64,000 bases of DNA, taken from NCBI GenBank assembly GCA_039111635.1, contig JBCAQO010000012.1:992001-1056000 (forward strand), in the 5' to 3' direction. Position 1 is the first letter of the stretch, and every line of letters starts with the position of its first letter. This document shows positions 44,088-54,224 of this stretch, in pieces. The translations under genes were made by a program, and so were the position numbers. The notes beneath the pieces are model-generated. The model was not told the DNA's origin and ran no database searches. It saw only the letters and a program-made list of their open reading frames with translations. Source of the DNA: Heterobasidion occidentale. Lineage: Eukaryota > Basidiomycota > Agaricomycetes > Russulales > Bondarzewiaceae.

Positions 44088-44513
44088 ATCAACAAACAAA
44101 TAATGCAGCTAAAGAAGCCGCCCCTGGTTCCTCGATCAAAAGTGCCACCACCGGCGATCAATGATCGAGAAGCACAACCAAAGAAGCCCAATATAGACTT
44201 GTCTCGATCAAAGCCACAGCAGAAATGATTGGACAACTCTAATTGGTGGACTCAAGCATACCAGGAGCTACAAAAGCAGACCAACCGAGGATTGGCATGG
44301 CCAGGCAAACAACTATGACCCCTTTCGACCCCACTTTATCCACGGTGGCCATTTACACCATCGTCGCGACTCTTGCTCTCACTGCTGTCTCCATCGCCAT
44401 CGCCCTTGTCCTCAGATCCCTTCACGCCGCTGCCACTATTGGCATCTCCTCCATTGTATAAAAGACACCCTGCATTAAGCAGAAACGTTCCTCAGCCTCC
44501 CAGCTACATTTGA

Positions 44514-46189
44514 ATGTCCCTCGCTCCTGCACACCTCCTACTACCTCGCTCCCCCCGCTATATTTCTGATAACCTCGCCATGACCTCCACCGCTCCCTCC
44601 ACCCATGCTTCCAGCACTTCTTCCCCCAACCCCTTTGTCCTCCGCACTATCACCCCCACCACTACCACCCCCACGCTCGTTGATGACTCCTTGGACTCGG
44701 ACTCTGATGTCGACATTCCTTTGGAAGGCATCGACGTCACCAACCCACTACAAGAATTCGTCATCCCCCGCTTCCTGGCTCAAATGCCGAACCCCCACCT
44801 CGTTGTTCCCCAGCAGGCCTTCGCAGTGCACAACGAGAATCCCCGCTCCGTATCCGGGCCCTACCCAGCCCGCTACATGACCTCTGCCTCTACCAAGATC
44901 TGTCTACAAACAACAGCATCTACCACCTCACGCTCGCCGAGGATAAGGCCCCCATCATTCTAAACCAACCAGGCTTGAAGGACCCCCGCACCTTCCTCTT
45001 TTATTTACAGCAAGCGATCCTGGCGCAGTGTTATCAAGTATTCTTGGAACCACTTACCCAGAACCAGGCCATCCTCCTCGCCAACATCACGGTCACCTCA
45101 TACCGCATGAGAGGGCTAATCAACCTCCCCGCCGTCCGCAATGACATGATCAACTTCTGACTAGGCAGGATTTTTAGCAGCAGCTCGGTCCTCCTTCAGC
45201 AACACACAATACAGGCCTGGCTCGACACGCTGGCCCGCATCCACTACAAGGAGAACACAATCCACTGGTTCTGCTTCATAGGATTCAATGGGTCACACTT
45301 AGAGATCAAGGAGTACGTCCCTAAGGGATTGCTGCCAACCCACTCCTTCCCCCTCAACAGTTGCGGAGTCCACCTCATCGCGAACTACTGGGTTGGCGGA
45401 TGTAACCCGGAGGATTACGTTAGGCCTTGGGTAATGACTAAACTGGACATACAGGAACATGGCTTTCATCCGATCAACATTAAAGAACCCATGGTCGTTG
45501 ATCCCCCCGCCGTCACGGAACCCGCTCTCGCTCCCAACCTCCCGGCCACCCGGCCTCTTGCCTTTTAACCCACCGACGAGGAGACCGCTCGGTTCATGCG
45601 GCCCACCAGTCCCCCTTACGACCCCGAACAGGCCGTCCGGGATCGCCAGGTACTTCGCCCGCTACCAATACCACCCCCGTCACCCCCTGCTGTGTCCCCA
45701 TCCCCTCCCCTACTTGGCGACAACCTCACCCATTCTATTGTTGTCAATGAAACCTCCCCCCAGTTGCCAGATGTTCCTGTCGCAACAGACGAAGGCTGGC
45801 CCGCGGATGCAGCTGACTCCAAAAATGTATGGCCTAACCCGCCAACTCTACCGCCTTCTCCACCCACCAACCCCGCCACCCGTACTTGCTGGGAACGTGG
45901 ATACACTGGCCATCTCGTCGTGGGATGTCCAATCACGGGCATTAGACAGAGAATGGATGTTACGGTGCGCGGCTTTCTTCACGACTATGACAGGCATCGC
46001 ACGCAGTCCCATCGACTTTGTCTGCAGATGGATCACACAGCTGAAGAGTACAGGTACCACAAGCAGGTGTTGGACCGCATGATCAACACCGCCAACTGGA
46101 CCGGGTACCCTGCCCGCGTCATCCCCACCTTCGATGAAGCCCACTCGAGGAACCCACCCCCCGTCATTGGTGCGCCCGCCAAACACTGA
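44514..46189 (+). pseudogene. Third ORF of element A with a zinc-knuckle-like motif
   Basis: It lies between pol and the 3' LTR on the sense strand, in blocks 44514-44963, 44975-45568 and 45596-46189 separated by stops or small frameshifts (TGA at 45158). The middle block is helical (LLPTHSFPLNSCGVHLI, NYWVGGCNPEDYVRPW). The last block is Pro-rich and contains C-WE-R-GYTG-H-LVVG-C at 45887-45928, the spacing of a CCHC knuckle with the second Cys changed to Arg (CGT at 45896, one base from TGT). There is no membrane segment or signal peptide, so it does not look like an envelope protein. It may be a second nucleic-acid-binding protein. I know of no named match. Confidence 0.6.
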
Positions 46190-46200
46190 AGACTTGTATA

Positions 46201-46212
46201 GAGAGGGGGTAG
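46201..46212 (+). promoter_or_regulatory. Polypurine tract of element A
   Basis: GAGAGGGGGTAG directly precedes the 3' LTR, as needed for plus-strand priming. Confidence 0.8.
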
Positions 46213-46571
46213 TGTTAGGACCACGTCCTAACACGTGCTTCGCACGTGAGTAGATAGGCTGGTCAAGTGCTTCAGACGTGCTTTAGACTCGGACCACTCC
46301 CTATGACTCATTACCATTTACATGCTCACTGCATGAACGCTTACTTATGGTTCCTGGTTCTTGATGTGGTCAGACTTTGGTTCCTGGCCCTGTTCCTGGT
46401 TCCTGATGATCATGAGGTGGCTCGACATTTAATATGGATGTGGACAGACATTAGTGATCCTGTACTATACTTAGATCAATGATGCATCTTTGCTTATGGA
46501 TCTCGATTGTTGACTTCGGTACCTGAGAAGCGCACAGACCAGATCTTGATCCTGCCCTAGATACTTCTTTG

Positions 46572-46614
46572 TATATATAGCCGAGATGAGCTTCTAAGAA
46601 GCTCAGCTCGTTCA
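46572..46614 (+). promoter_or_regulatory. LTR A promoter elements in the 3' LTR
   Basis: TATATATAG at 46572-46580 and AGCTCGTTCA at 46605-46614 with the same 33-bp spacing. This copy could drive transcription outward to the right. Confidence 0.6.
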
Positions 46615-46697
46615 CCTGTAATACATTCGATCTCTGCACTACACCCAGTGTCTAGCTACCTTCCTAGCCCACACTTCGTGATCTCTGTCAGATCTGA

Positions 46698-47009
46698 AAC
46701 TCCTTTACACGGTCTGACGACGCACTGGCTTCGTCTCCCTTCTCTTCTTACACCCTCTTCACGCACTACTACACCGGACTTGCCACCTTCCGCATTCTCA
46801 GTTGGACACCTCCTTGTGTCATCTGTTGGACAGGAGAAGATCATCCAGTCCCTCCTCATCATCAAGAAGACCTCGGAGATCATCTCCTTAACCTCTTTGA
46901 GGACAAGGCAGAGAATGACCCCGAGTTCCTCGAAAGAGCCCAAAGACGATTGGTTGTCTTCATTCATTGGAGCCTCCGACTCTACAACGCTGTGGATGTA
47001 TTAGCCTAG
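46698..47009 (+). CDS. LTR-encoded leader ORF, family A (103 codons, open)
   Basis: An open frame inside R-U5 from after TGA 46695 to TAG 47007. The product contains HYYTGLA, then I-C-W-T-G-E, then VPPHHREDLEDHL, an Asp/Glu-rich stretch and FLERAQRRLVVF. It resembles the LTR B frame (54 kb and 13 kb) in spaced residues. In YTGLA-x-FY the codons of the two families differ almost only at third positions. No AUG starts it. Function unknown. Confidence 0.45.
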   Translation, partial: NSFTRSDDALASSPFSSYTLFTHYYTGLATFRILSWTPPCVICWTGEDHPVPPHHQEDLGDHLLNLFEDKAENDPEFLERAQRRLVVFIHWSLRLYNAVDVLA

Positions 47010-47344
47010 GGATCCCCTTCGTGCATCGGTGCACATGATAGGTCTCCGACCTAACAGTAGCTCACAAAAATATTGATGCAGTTTTATAGAGCCCAGAACA
47101 GCTCTGCGTAGGTAGATATTTGCGAGAAGTCCAACTGTGGCTCACCCAAGTTTCAGTTGCTCACTGTTCAGGACACAAGTAGATTTATATCTCCTCATTA
47201 CATAAATAGCATCAAGTACATACATAGCTTGTGCACGAATAAATTCAAGTTTATTAGACAAGTGCTGCCTAAGAGAGAGAACAAACAAGAGGCAAAACCG
47301 GCAAGATGGCATGTGGGGTGGCTAAAGACTTTCTGCGGGGATGA

Positions 47345-47671
47345 GTACAAGAGTAGGCACTGGCTAAGAGAGATGGTGACCACAGCTCTCCTGGGATGGA
47401 TACCCGGAGAAGCATACGGACTCTTACCCTATACCCTATACAGTATATAAGGCCCATAGAATAGGCTGAGGATCTTCAGTCTATTCTCCTTGTTCCCCAC
47501 TGTCTTCCTACAGTGGAACCTTGTTTGTTCGTATCTTCAAATACGGACACCTCGTTATCCCCTCCTGTATTATTCTTCTAATACAGTCGAGACTTTGCCC
47601 ATCACTCAGTCATCATGCAACCTAGGGAAGAACCTGTTACTCTTGGGTTACTGAACGAGCAGTTTGTAACA
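47345..47671 (+). repeat. LTR D of element D1, right part (R-U5)
   Basis: It resumes at GTACAAGAGTAGG after the TIR element and ends TAACA at 47671. TATATAAG at 47444 lies 34 bp before the start-site word AGTCTATTCT (47478-47487). Confidence 0.9.
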
Positions 47672-47673
47672 CT

Positions 47674-47683
47674 AGAATAGACT
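47674..47683 (+). promoter_or_regulatory. Self-priming primer binding site, element D1
   Basis: AGAATAGACT, 2 nt after the LTR, complements AGTCTATTCT at 47478-47487. Confidence 0.7.
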
Positions 47684-47859
47684 CGCTTTTACCCCTACCT
47701 TGTACCACACTTTGCTTGCTGCCACACACTCTCTCATAACCCTCATCGGTAGCATAGACCCCCACCAAAGAGCATTACCACACACACCCTGGAGCAAGAC
47801 CTAGGCCTAGGATATCCACCAGGCACTAGACGAACCAACAACCAACTTTGACAGAACAA

Positions 47860-49139
47860 TCATCCTATCCATCAAAGGGGAAACCACTGGTATTACTCCA
47901 ACACCAATTGGCCAGCTCCCCCAGACTTTGATAACTGCTTGTATAGAGAAGGACAATACTTCTTCACAAGAGAAGACAAAACAGAAGCTGAGTGGGCTTA
48001 GGACAAAGTAGCAGAAGACTGGGTAGCACCACCCCAGTACAAAAACCCCAAATCGGAAATCCCGGATACATCAGAAGAAGAAGGAACATCCGAGTCTAAA
48101 TCCTCGGATATTCAAACACCAATCAATACCCAAAATATTAAAGACAACAACATTATGTCAGCAAATACTACAGCTCCCCCTATAACCGCATCGTCCAGAA
48201 GGGGCAAGCTTAAACTCCCTGACAATTTTGCAAGAGATAGAACACAATCCCAGAAATTCCTCATGAATTGCCTCCTCCTTTTTATAGCAGAATCGGACCA
48301 GTACAAGACGGATGAGGACAAGATTTCCCTTGTCCTCTCATGCATGAGATATGGAACAGCCAGTGTCTGGGCTGAGAGTTTCCTGAAGAAGACAGTTGGG
48401 GTGGTCTCGCCTAAAACCCTCGGAGCTTGGTCCAACTTCCTTGACAAGTTCAAGCTTCAATTCAAGGAAACGAACCTTACGGACAAGGCCCAAAGCGCCC
48501 TTATGTCTTTCTCCCAAGGAAAAATGACGGTGGACGAATACTCCAATCAATTCATCCTTATAGCCGCCAACACCGACATCACCGACAAGGAACAAGTTCC
48601 TTATTTCTAGAGAGGGCTAGATCCGAAAGTCATGGACAAGATCTATAACAAAGAAACACCGCCGAAAGACATGATCCAAGACTGGATTAATACTGCCTGT
48701 GAAATAGATGGATGCTTGAGAGCCCAAAGTGCTCAAAAGGCGATCCTTGCCAACTCTACCTCATTCCGAAGTGATTTCCTAAATTGTTTTCACCTCCAAC
48801 CCGCATTCCGCTATAACTCTACCAATGCCCCTCGCAGAATGAACAACCAAGTAGTTAACATGGACATTGATGCCTCTTGCAAGAGGGACACCACTAGTCA
48901 GAAGCGCACCCATGACGGCAAGCCTGTCACCTATTGTTTTAACTGTGGAAAATTGGGACATTGGGCGAATAACTGCTGTGCTCCTCGTAGAGGCATTCCC
49001 CCTTCTCGAGGAAACCAGAGCAAGCCGATGGGCAGAGGAGGTAGAAGAACTCACGCTGCAGATGTGGAGGATGAAGATGCTCAAGAATCCCTGCTGGGGG
49101 ACGATGCAGGACTTCATCGAGGACTGGAGGAGGGGAGTT
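47860..49139 (+). pseudogene. Gag of element D1, truncated by element D2
   Basis: One frame runs from the leader (NWPAPPDFDN, REGQYFFTRED) into capsid (RRGKLKLPDNF at ~48180; LTDKAQSALMSF; DKEQVPYF) and a CCHC knuckle at 48934-48975 (CFNCGKLGHWANNC). In-frame stops include TAG 47998 (TGG in D2) and TAG 48608 (CAG in D2). The gene ends abruptly at 49139, where LTR D of element D2 begins. The frame is not related to Gag of A and B by easy reading. Confidence 0.85.
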
Positions 49140-49748
49140 TGTTATGACTTGACCAATTGGGGCCCTTTGGGGCCGGTCTATCCGATGGTTCAAGCATCAC
49201 ATGCTAGGCGGCTCCACTACGGAGCGTACATCAAGGTATTCGGCATGTCCTTAGGAGCCAACTGGACCAATGGTTCTTCAAGACATCGGTAGAGAATACA
49301 TTGGAGGGTCATGGGTATAGCGGATTGATAAGACAGGCATTCACATGCCATGGGCTTAGGGCTTATGGGTAAGCACCTCGTCGCACCTGGATGGATTGGT
49401 GCGACTGGAGAAGTACAAGAGTAGGCACTGGCTGAGAGAGACGACGACCACAGCTCTCCTGGGATGGAAACCTGGAGAAGCATACGGACTCTTATCCTAT
49501 ACCCTATACAGTATATAAGGCCCATAGAATAGGCTGAGGATCTTCAGTCTATTCTCTTTGTTCACTACTGTCTTCCTACAGTAGAATCTTTGTTCTTAGC
49601 TATCTCCTATACCTATCTTCGTGGAAACAACATTATTCCCTCCTGTATCATTGCCTGATACAGTTGAGACTTTGTCCACCACTCAGTCCATTGTGTGACC
49701 TAGGAAGAACCTGTTACTCTTGGTTTACTGAATGAGCAGTTTGTAACA
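49140..49748 (+). repeat. LTR D, 5' LTR of element D2
   Basis: A 609-bp LTR from TGTTATGACTTG to TTGTAACA, inserted in D1 gag after GAGTT (49135-49139). It is followed by a primer site and a fresh gag, so it is a 5' LTR. Confidence 0.92.
49512..49555 (+). promoter_or_regulatory. LTR D promoter: TATA box and predicted start site
   Basis: TATATAAGG at 49512 is 34 bp upstream of AGTCTATTCT (49546-49555). Confidence 0.65.
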
Positions 49749-49750
49749 CT

Positions 49751-49760
49751 AGAATAGACT
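49751..49760 (+). promoter_or_regulatory. Self-priming primer binding site, element D2
   Basis: AGAATAGACT, the exact complement of 49546-49555, 2 nt from the LTR end. Confidence 0.7.
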
Positions 49761-49959
49761 CACTTTTACCCCTACCTTGCACCACACTCTGCTTGCTGCC
49801 ACTCTCTCTCTCATAACCCTCGTTGGCGGAGCCATAGACCTCCACCAAAGAGTGTTACTTCACACACCCTGGAGCAAGACCTAGGCCTAGGATATCCACC
49901 AGGCACTAGACGAACCAACAACCAACTTTGACAGAACAATCATCCTATCCATCAAAGGG

Positions 49960-51451
49960 GAAATCGCTGGTATTACTCCAACACCAATCAGCCAGCTCCC
50001 CCAAACTTTGATAACTGCTCGTACAGAGAAGGACAATATTTCTTCACAAGAGAAGACGAAACAAAAGCTGAGTGGGCTTGGGACAAAATAGCAGAAGACT
50101 GGGTAGAGCCACCCCAGTACAGGTACCCCGAACCGAAAATCCCGGATACATCAGAAGAAGAAGGAACATCCAAGTCTGAATCCTTGGATATTCAAACACT
50201 GATCAATACCCGAAATACTGAAGACAACAACATTATGTCGGCAAATACTACAGCTCCCCCTGTAACTGCATCGTCCAGAAGAGGCAAGCTTAAACTCCCC
50301 GATAATTTTGAAGGAGATAGAACACGATCACAGAAATTTATCATGAATTGCCTTCTCCTTTTCACAGCAGAATCAGACCGGTACATGACAGATGAGGACA
50401 AAGTTTCCCTCACCCTCTCATGCATGAGATATGGAATGGCCGGTGTATGGGCAGAAAGCTTCCTGAAGAAGACAGTCAGGGTGACCCCGCCCAAGACCCT
50501 CAGAACTTGGACCGACTTCCTTGACAAGTTTAAACTTCAATTCAAGGAAACGAACCTTACGGACAAGGCCTGAAGTGCTCTTATGTCTTTTTCCCAAGGG
50601 AAGATGACGGTAGATGAATACTCCAATCAATTCATCCTGATAGCCGCCGACGCTGACATCACCGACAAGGAACAAGTTCCTTACTTCCAGAGAGGACTCA
50701 ATCCAAGGGTCATGGACAAGATCTATGACAAAGAAACACCGCCGAAGGACACGATCCAAGACTGGGTCAATACGGCCTGTGAAATAGATGGACACTTGAG
50801 AGCCCAAAGTGCTCAAAAGGTGATCCTCACCAACTCCACCTCATTCTGAAGTGACTTCCTCAATCGCTTTCACCTCCAACCCACTTGCCGTTATAATTCT
50901 ACCAACGCTCCTCACAGAATGAACAACCAGGTAGTCGACATGGACATTGACGCCTCTTGGAAGAGAGATGCCGCTCACCAGAAGCGCACCCATGATGGCA
51001 AGCCTCTACCCGTTGTTTCAATTGTGGAAAAGAAGGACACTGGGCAGATAACTGTCCTTCTCCTTGTAGAGGCATTCCCCCTTCTCGAGGAAATTGGCGC
51101 AAGCCGATGGGTGGAAGAGGTAGAAGAAGTCACACTGCAGACATGGAGGATGAAGACAATCAAGAATCCCCAGTGGGAGACGATGCGGGACTTCATCGAG
51201 GATTGGAGGAGGGGAGTTCTCATGGCAACTACCGTCGGGTATCACAACCTGGTAATCCGGTAGAACGTGAGGACCCTCCCACAAGGAGCAGAGGACCAGG
51301 CCAGAGCAATGGAGAGCACTACGTACCGTCTAACAGACAACGAGGCAACGGACCCGTCCATGATACTAATGGTGTCCGAGCACTCTTCAGAGAAGTAGGG
51401 GAGGCCAAGGCCAAACAAATGTTGGTGGATCTAGCAGAGGATTTTTCCTGA
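49960..51451 (+). pseudogene. Gag of element D2
   Basis: It has the same layout as D1: an acidic leader, capsid from ATG 50235 (RRGKLKLPDNFEG), and a CCHC knuckle at 51014-51055 (CFNCGKEGHWADNC) that lies in a shifted frame after a small deletion near 51005. Stops at 50572 and 50847 are TGA where the family consensus is CGA. The region after the knuckle (51107-51451) is intact and ends EDFS-stop. Confidence 0.85.
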
Positions 51452-51489
51452 CCTCTCCTTCACCAGCCGAAGAGAGGGGGTCAAGGAAA

Positions 51490-53412
51490 CTTGAGTATGA
51501 TTCCCTGTCATGTATTCGAATCAGAGCAATGAACAGCCACATCATTACCCCCATCCAACTTGACGTGCAATTGACAACTCGAGGAAGAAGCGCTGGAGCC
51601 AGAGCTGCCATCAACTCAGCCTGCGAAGGGATTTTGGTGAACAAAAAGTGGGTACGAAGGCACAACCTTCCAACTTACCCCTTAAACCGCCCTATCCGTG
51701 TTCGCAACGTCGACGACACCATCAACAAGGCAGGCCTCATCCAACAAGGCTTAGACACGAATCTCACCGTCAAGGATAGACGGGAGGGAACCTACACTGA
51801 ACACATCCAGATTTTATCACCAATCTAGGGAAAGACGACATGCTCCTAGGAACAGATTGGCTGAAGTACTACAACCCCTCCATCGGGTGGAGGCGCCGTG
51901 AAGTACACTTTGATTGATGCCCCCAAGACTGCCAACAACCCCATGGGTTTACCAAGGCAAGGGAAGAGCCTACTAGGAAGGCATGGCTAGTGAAACTACG
52001 TGGTGACAAGATTCCTTGGCGGACAAAACCGCATCTTGTCTCTAAACCGGTAGGACCTTCGTGGACTTGGACCAGAGAACAATGGCACCAAGTCCCCACA
52101 AAGGAATGGAAATCTCGGTTCCTCTTCCTGTTAGAGCACAAATCTCGACAAGCAAAAGCTCGGGAGTGGCTCAAGGAGCAAGTGGCCCAAATGAAGGAAC
52201 ACAGGCAAACTCAACAAGAGGTAGCCCAGAGCAAAACTTTAGAGAAAGTTGCCGAAGAGGCGCGAATACTATTTGACTCCTCCGCCACGGATAGTGAAGG
52301 AGAACCCATCATCAGAAAGGTAGCTCCTGAACCCTTGGGGTTTGCTAGTTTTGACAAAGACCTGGAGGAAGAAATTGACACAACCGACTTGAAGAATCAT
52401 GTTTTACTGTCGGAATACCACTCCTACCTTGACATTTTTAGTGAAAGACGATTGCAAAGACTCCCCAAGCACACTATATGGGATCATGTGATAAATCTCA
52501 AGCTGTCCTTCAAACCCCAGGCTCCAAGAATATTTCCCTTGAGCCTGGAAAAACACAACAAGCTAGGGAAATTTGTCAAGAAGCATCTTTCTAGAGGAAC
52601 AATACGTCAATTGACAGCACATAGCACAGCCTCCTTCTTTATAAACAAGAAGGATGGAAAGCTCCACCCGGTACAAGATTATCACCACCTCAATGGACAC
52701 ACCATTTGAGATGTCTGCCCCCTACCATTAATCCAAGAACTATTGGATATCATTTGAGGGGCGACGGTATTCTCGAAGCTCGATGTTTGGTGGGGATATA
52801 ACAACATGCGCATCAAGGAAGGGGACGAATCCAAGGCGGCTTTTGTAATGCCTTTGGGACTCTTTGAACCTACAGCAATGTTCTTTGGGCTCTGTAATTC
52901 CCCAGGAACCTTCCAGGCCATGATGAACATGATCTTCCAAGAGCTCATCCTGGCCCAGAAAATCACGGTATACATGGACGACATCCTCATCTTCACGAAA
53001 ACCACAGCAGAACACATTGTGATTGTTCGACGAGTCCTCCCAATCCTACGCAACAACGATCTTTACCTCAAACCAGAGAAATGCAAGTTCCACAAGGAGA
53101 AGCTAAACTACTTGGGGTACACGATTTCAAAAGATCACGTTGCCATGGAGGACTCGAAGATTGAGGCCATTCAGAAATGGCCCATTCCCCACACAGTCTG
53201 TAACATCCGCTCTTTTTAGGTCTAGGGAATTTTTATCGGTGATTCATTGACAAGTTTTCCTTAATCGCTCATCCTCTGCACAGCCTCACTAAGAAAGACA
53301 CGAAATGGGATTGGACTGTGGACTGCCAATGGGCTTTCGACCAATTAAAGGAAGCCTTCATCAGTCAACCCATCCTATTATACCCTGATCCAATGTGTCC
53401 CTACTGGCTCGT
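51490..53412 (+). pseudogene. Pol of element D2, 5' part: protease-like and RT
   Basis: The protease-like domain has NSAC at 51612-51623 where a retropepsin would have D-S/T-G; D3 has DSAC, so Asp became Asn here. LGTDWL follows after a small deletion near 51820. RT is complete in parts: KLHPVQDYHHLN, YMDD at 52971-52982, KLNYLGYTIS. Stops at 52708 and 52755 are TGA where D3 has CGA. The frame is cut by solo LTR B just before the RNase H catalytic Asp. Confidence 0.88.
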
Positions 53413-54219
53413 TGTTAAGAGCCGGCTCATAACACATGATATATGATTACCTGATCATATGACACGTGGTCTATGACCAAACGGATACGACCTATACCCG
53501 GTGACCGACTCCCTGACTTCACCAACAGACATTGAGTTATCTTATCTTATCTTTCATTCCTGGGTTAACGATCAGTTACATCACTGACATCATTGATTGC
53601 ATCATGCTTCTCTGATCGCATCATAGATTACATCACTCCGATCGTTGATCGTTTACTTCTATTTGGTGCCTTGAGCACAGACCTTCTGTAGATCTTGCCC
53701 TAAAGCAGATCGCGTATATATAGAACAAGCCAGATACCTGTATCGCCAGCTCGTTCACCTTTGTTACTCCCCACCTGTTCTTACTCTTGACCTTTGGTAC
53801 TAGCCATACCTCTGCTACATCATAGTCTTTGCCAGTAGGCCAGACTATTGATCGTCAATAGAACATCTGCTTGAGCATCGGTTTGACTTGCCCTACGCTT
53901 CTCTCCATTATCATCCTCAACCACTCAGTCGTCGTCTCAATACTGGCTGAGTTCTACACAGGACTAGCAGTATTCTATCTCGACTTTAGTGGGCAGCATA
54001 TCTACTGCCATCCAGGTCCGCATCAGGTCGTACCCGCGCATCTGTGGGAAAACCTTTGTGCATTCCTGGAGACGCGATACCATCACGAATCCCTCGTACA
54101 TCCCGAATTACGCACACAAGTAGCCACTGGTGCCTTTATTGGACGTACTTGGATTTGGCACGTCCCTCAGTGACTCAGGAGCCTTCTGGCACATCATGTG
54201 CGAAGACCAGGTCTTAACA
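53413..54219 (+). repeat. Solo LTR B inside D2 pol
   Basis: An 807-bp LTR, TGTTAAGA...TCTTAACA, with perfect target duplication CTCGT at 53408-53412 and 54220-54224. It is the sense-strand counterpart of LTR B at 12709-13513. The TATATATAG promoter and AGCTCGTTCA start word near 53714-53760 are present. Confidence 0.95.
53871..54173 (+). CDS. LTR-encoded leader ORF, family B copy 2 (100 codons)
   Basis: Same as 12755-13057 and still open. It contains EFYTGLAVFYLDF, H-I-Y-C-H-P-G, VPAHLWENL and a Trp-rich end before TGA 54171. See the copy at 46698 for the match to family A. Confidence 0.45.
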   Translation: MSIGLTCPTLLSIIILNHSVVVSILAEFYTGLAVFYLDFSGQHIYCHPGPHQVVPAHLWENLCAFLETRYHHESLVHPELRTQVATGAFIGRTWIWHVPQ

Positions 54220-54224
54220 CTCGT

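Larger units (their letters stand above)
46213..47056 (+). repeat. LTR A, 3' LTR of element A
   Basis: A full 844-bp LTR with TGTTAGG...CCTAACA ends. It differs from the 5' LTR at a few percent of sites, many of them C/T or G/A changes at former CpG, so the insertion is fairly recent but decayed. Confidence 0.93.
36309..47344. mobile_element. Short TIR DNA element, split by chromovirus A
   Basis: Left end TCGTCCCCGCAGAAAGTC and right end GACTTTCTGCGGGGATGA are inverted repeats. They are near-perfect for about 46 bp, with weaker similarity to about 120 bp. GTAC flanks both sides (36305-36308, 47345-47348), or AGTAC if the last element base is read as target. Without the nested element (36721-47056) it is only about 0.7 kb and has no coding sequence, so it is non-autonomous (MITE-like). 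Confidence 0.75.

Noticed and set aside
44514..46189. Envelope gene of an errantivirus-like element
   Set aside because: There is no signal peptide, membrane segment or furin-like site; a knuckle-like motif and Pro-rich sequence do not fit an envelope.
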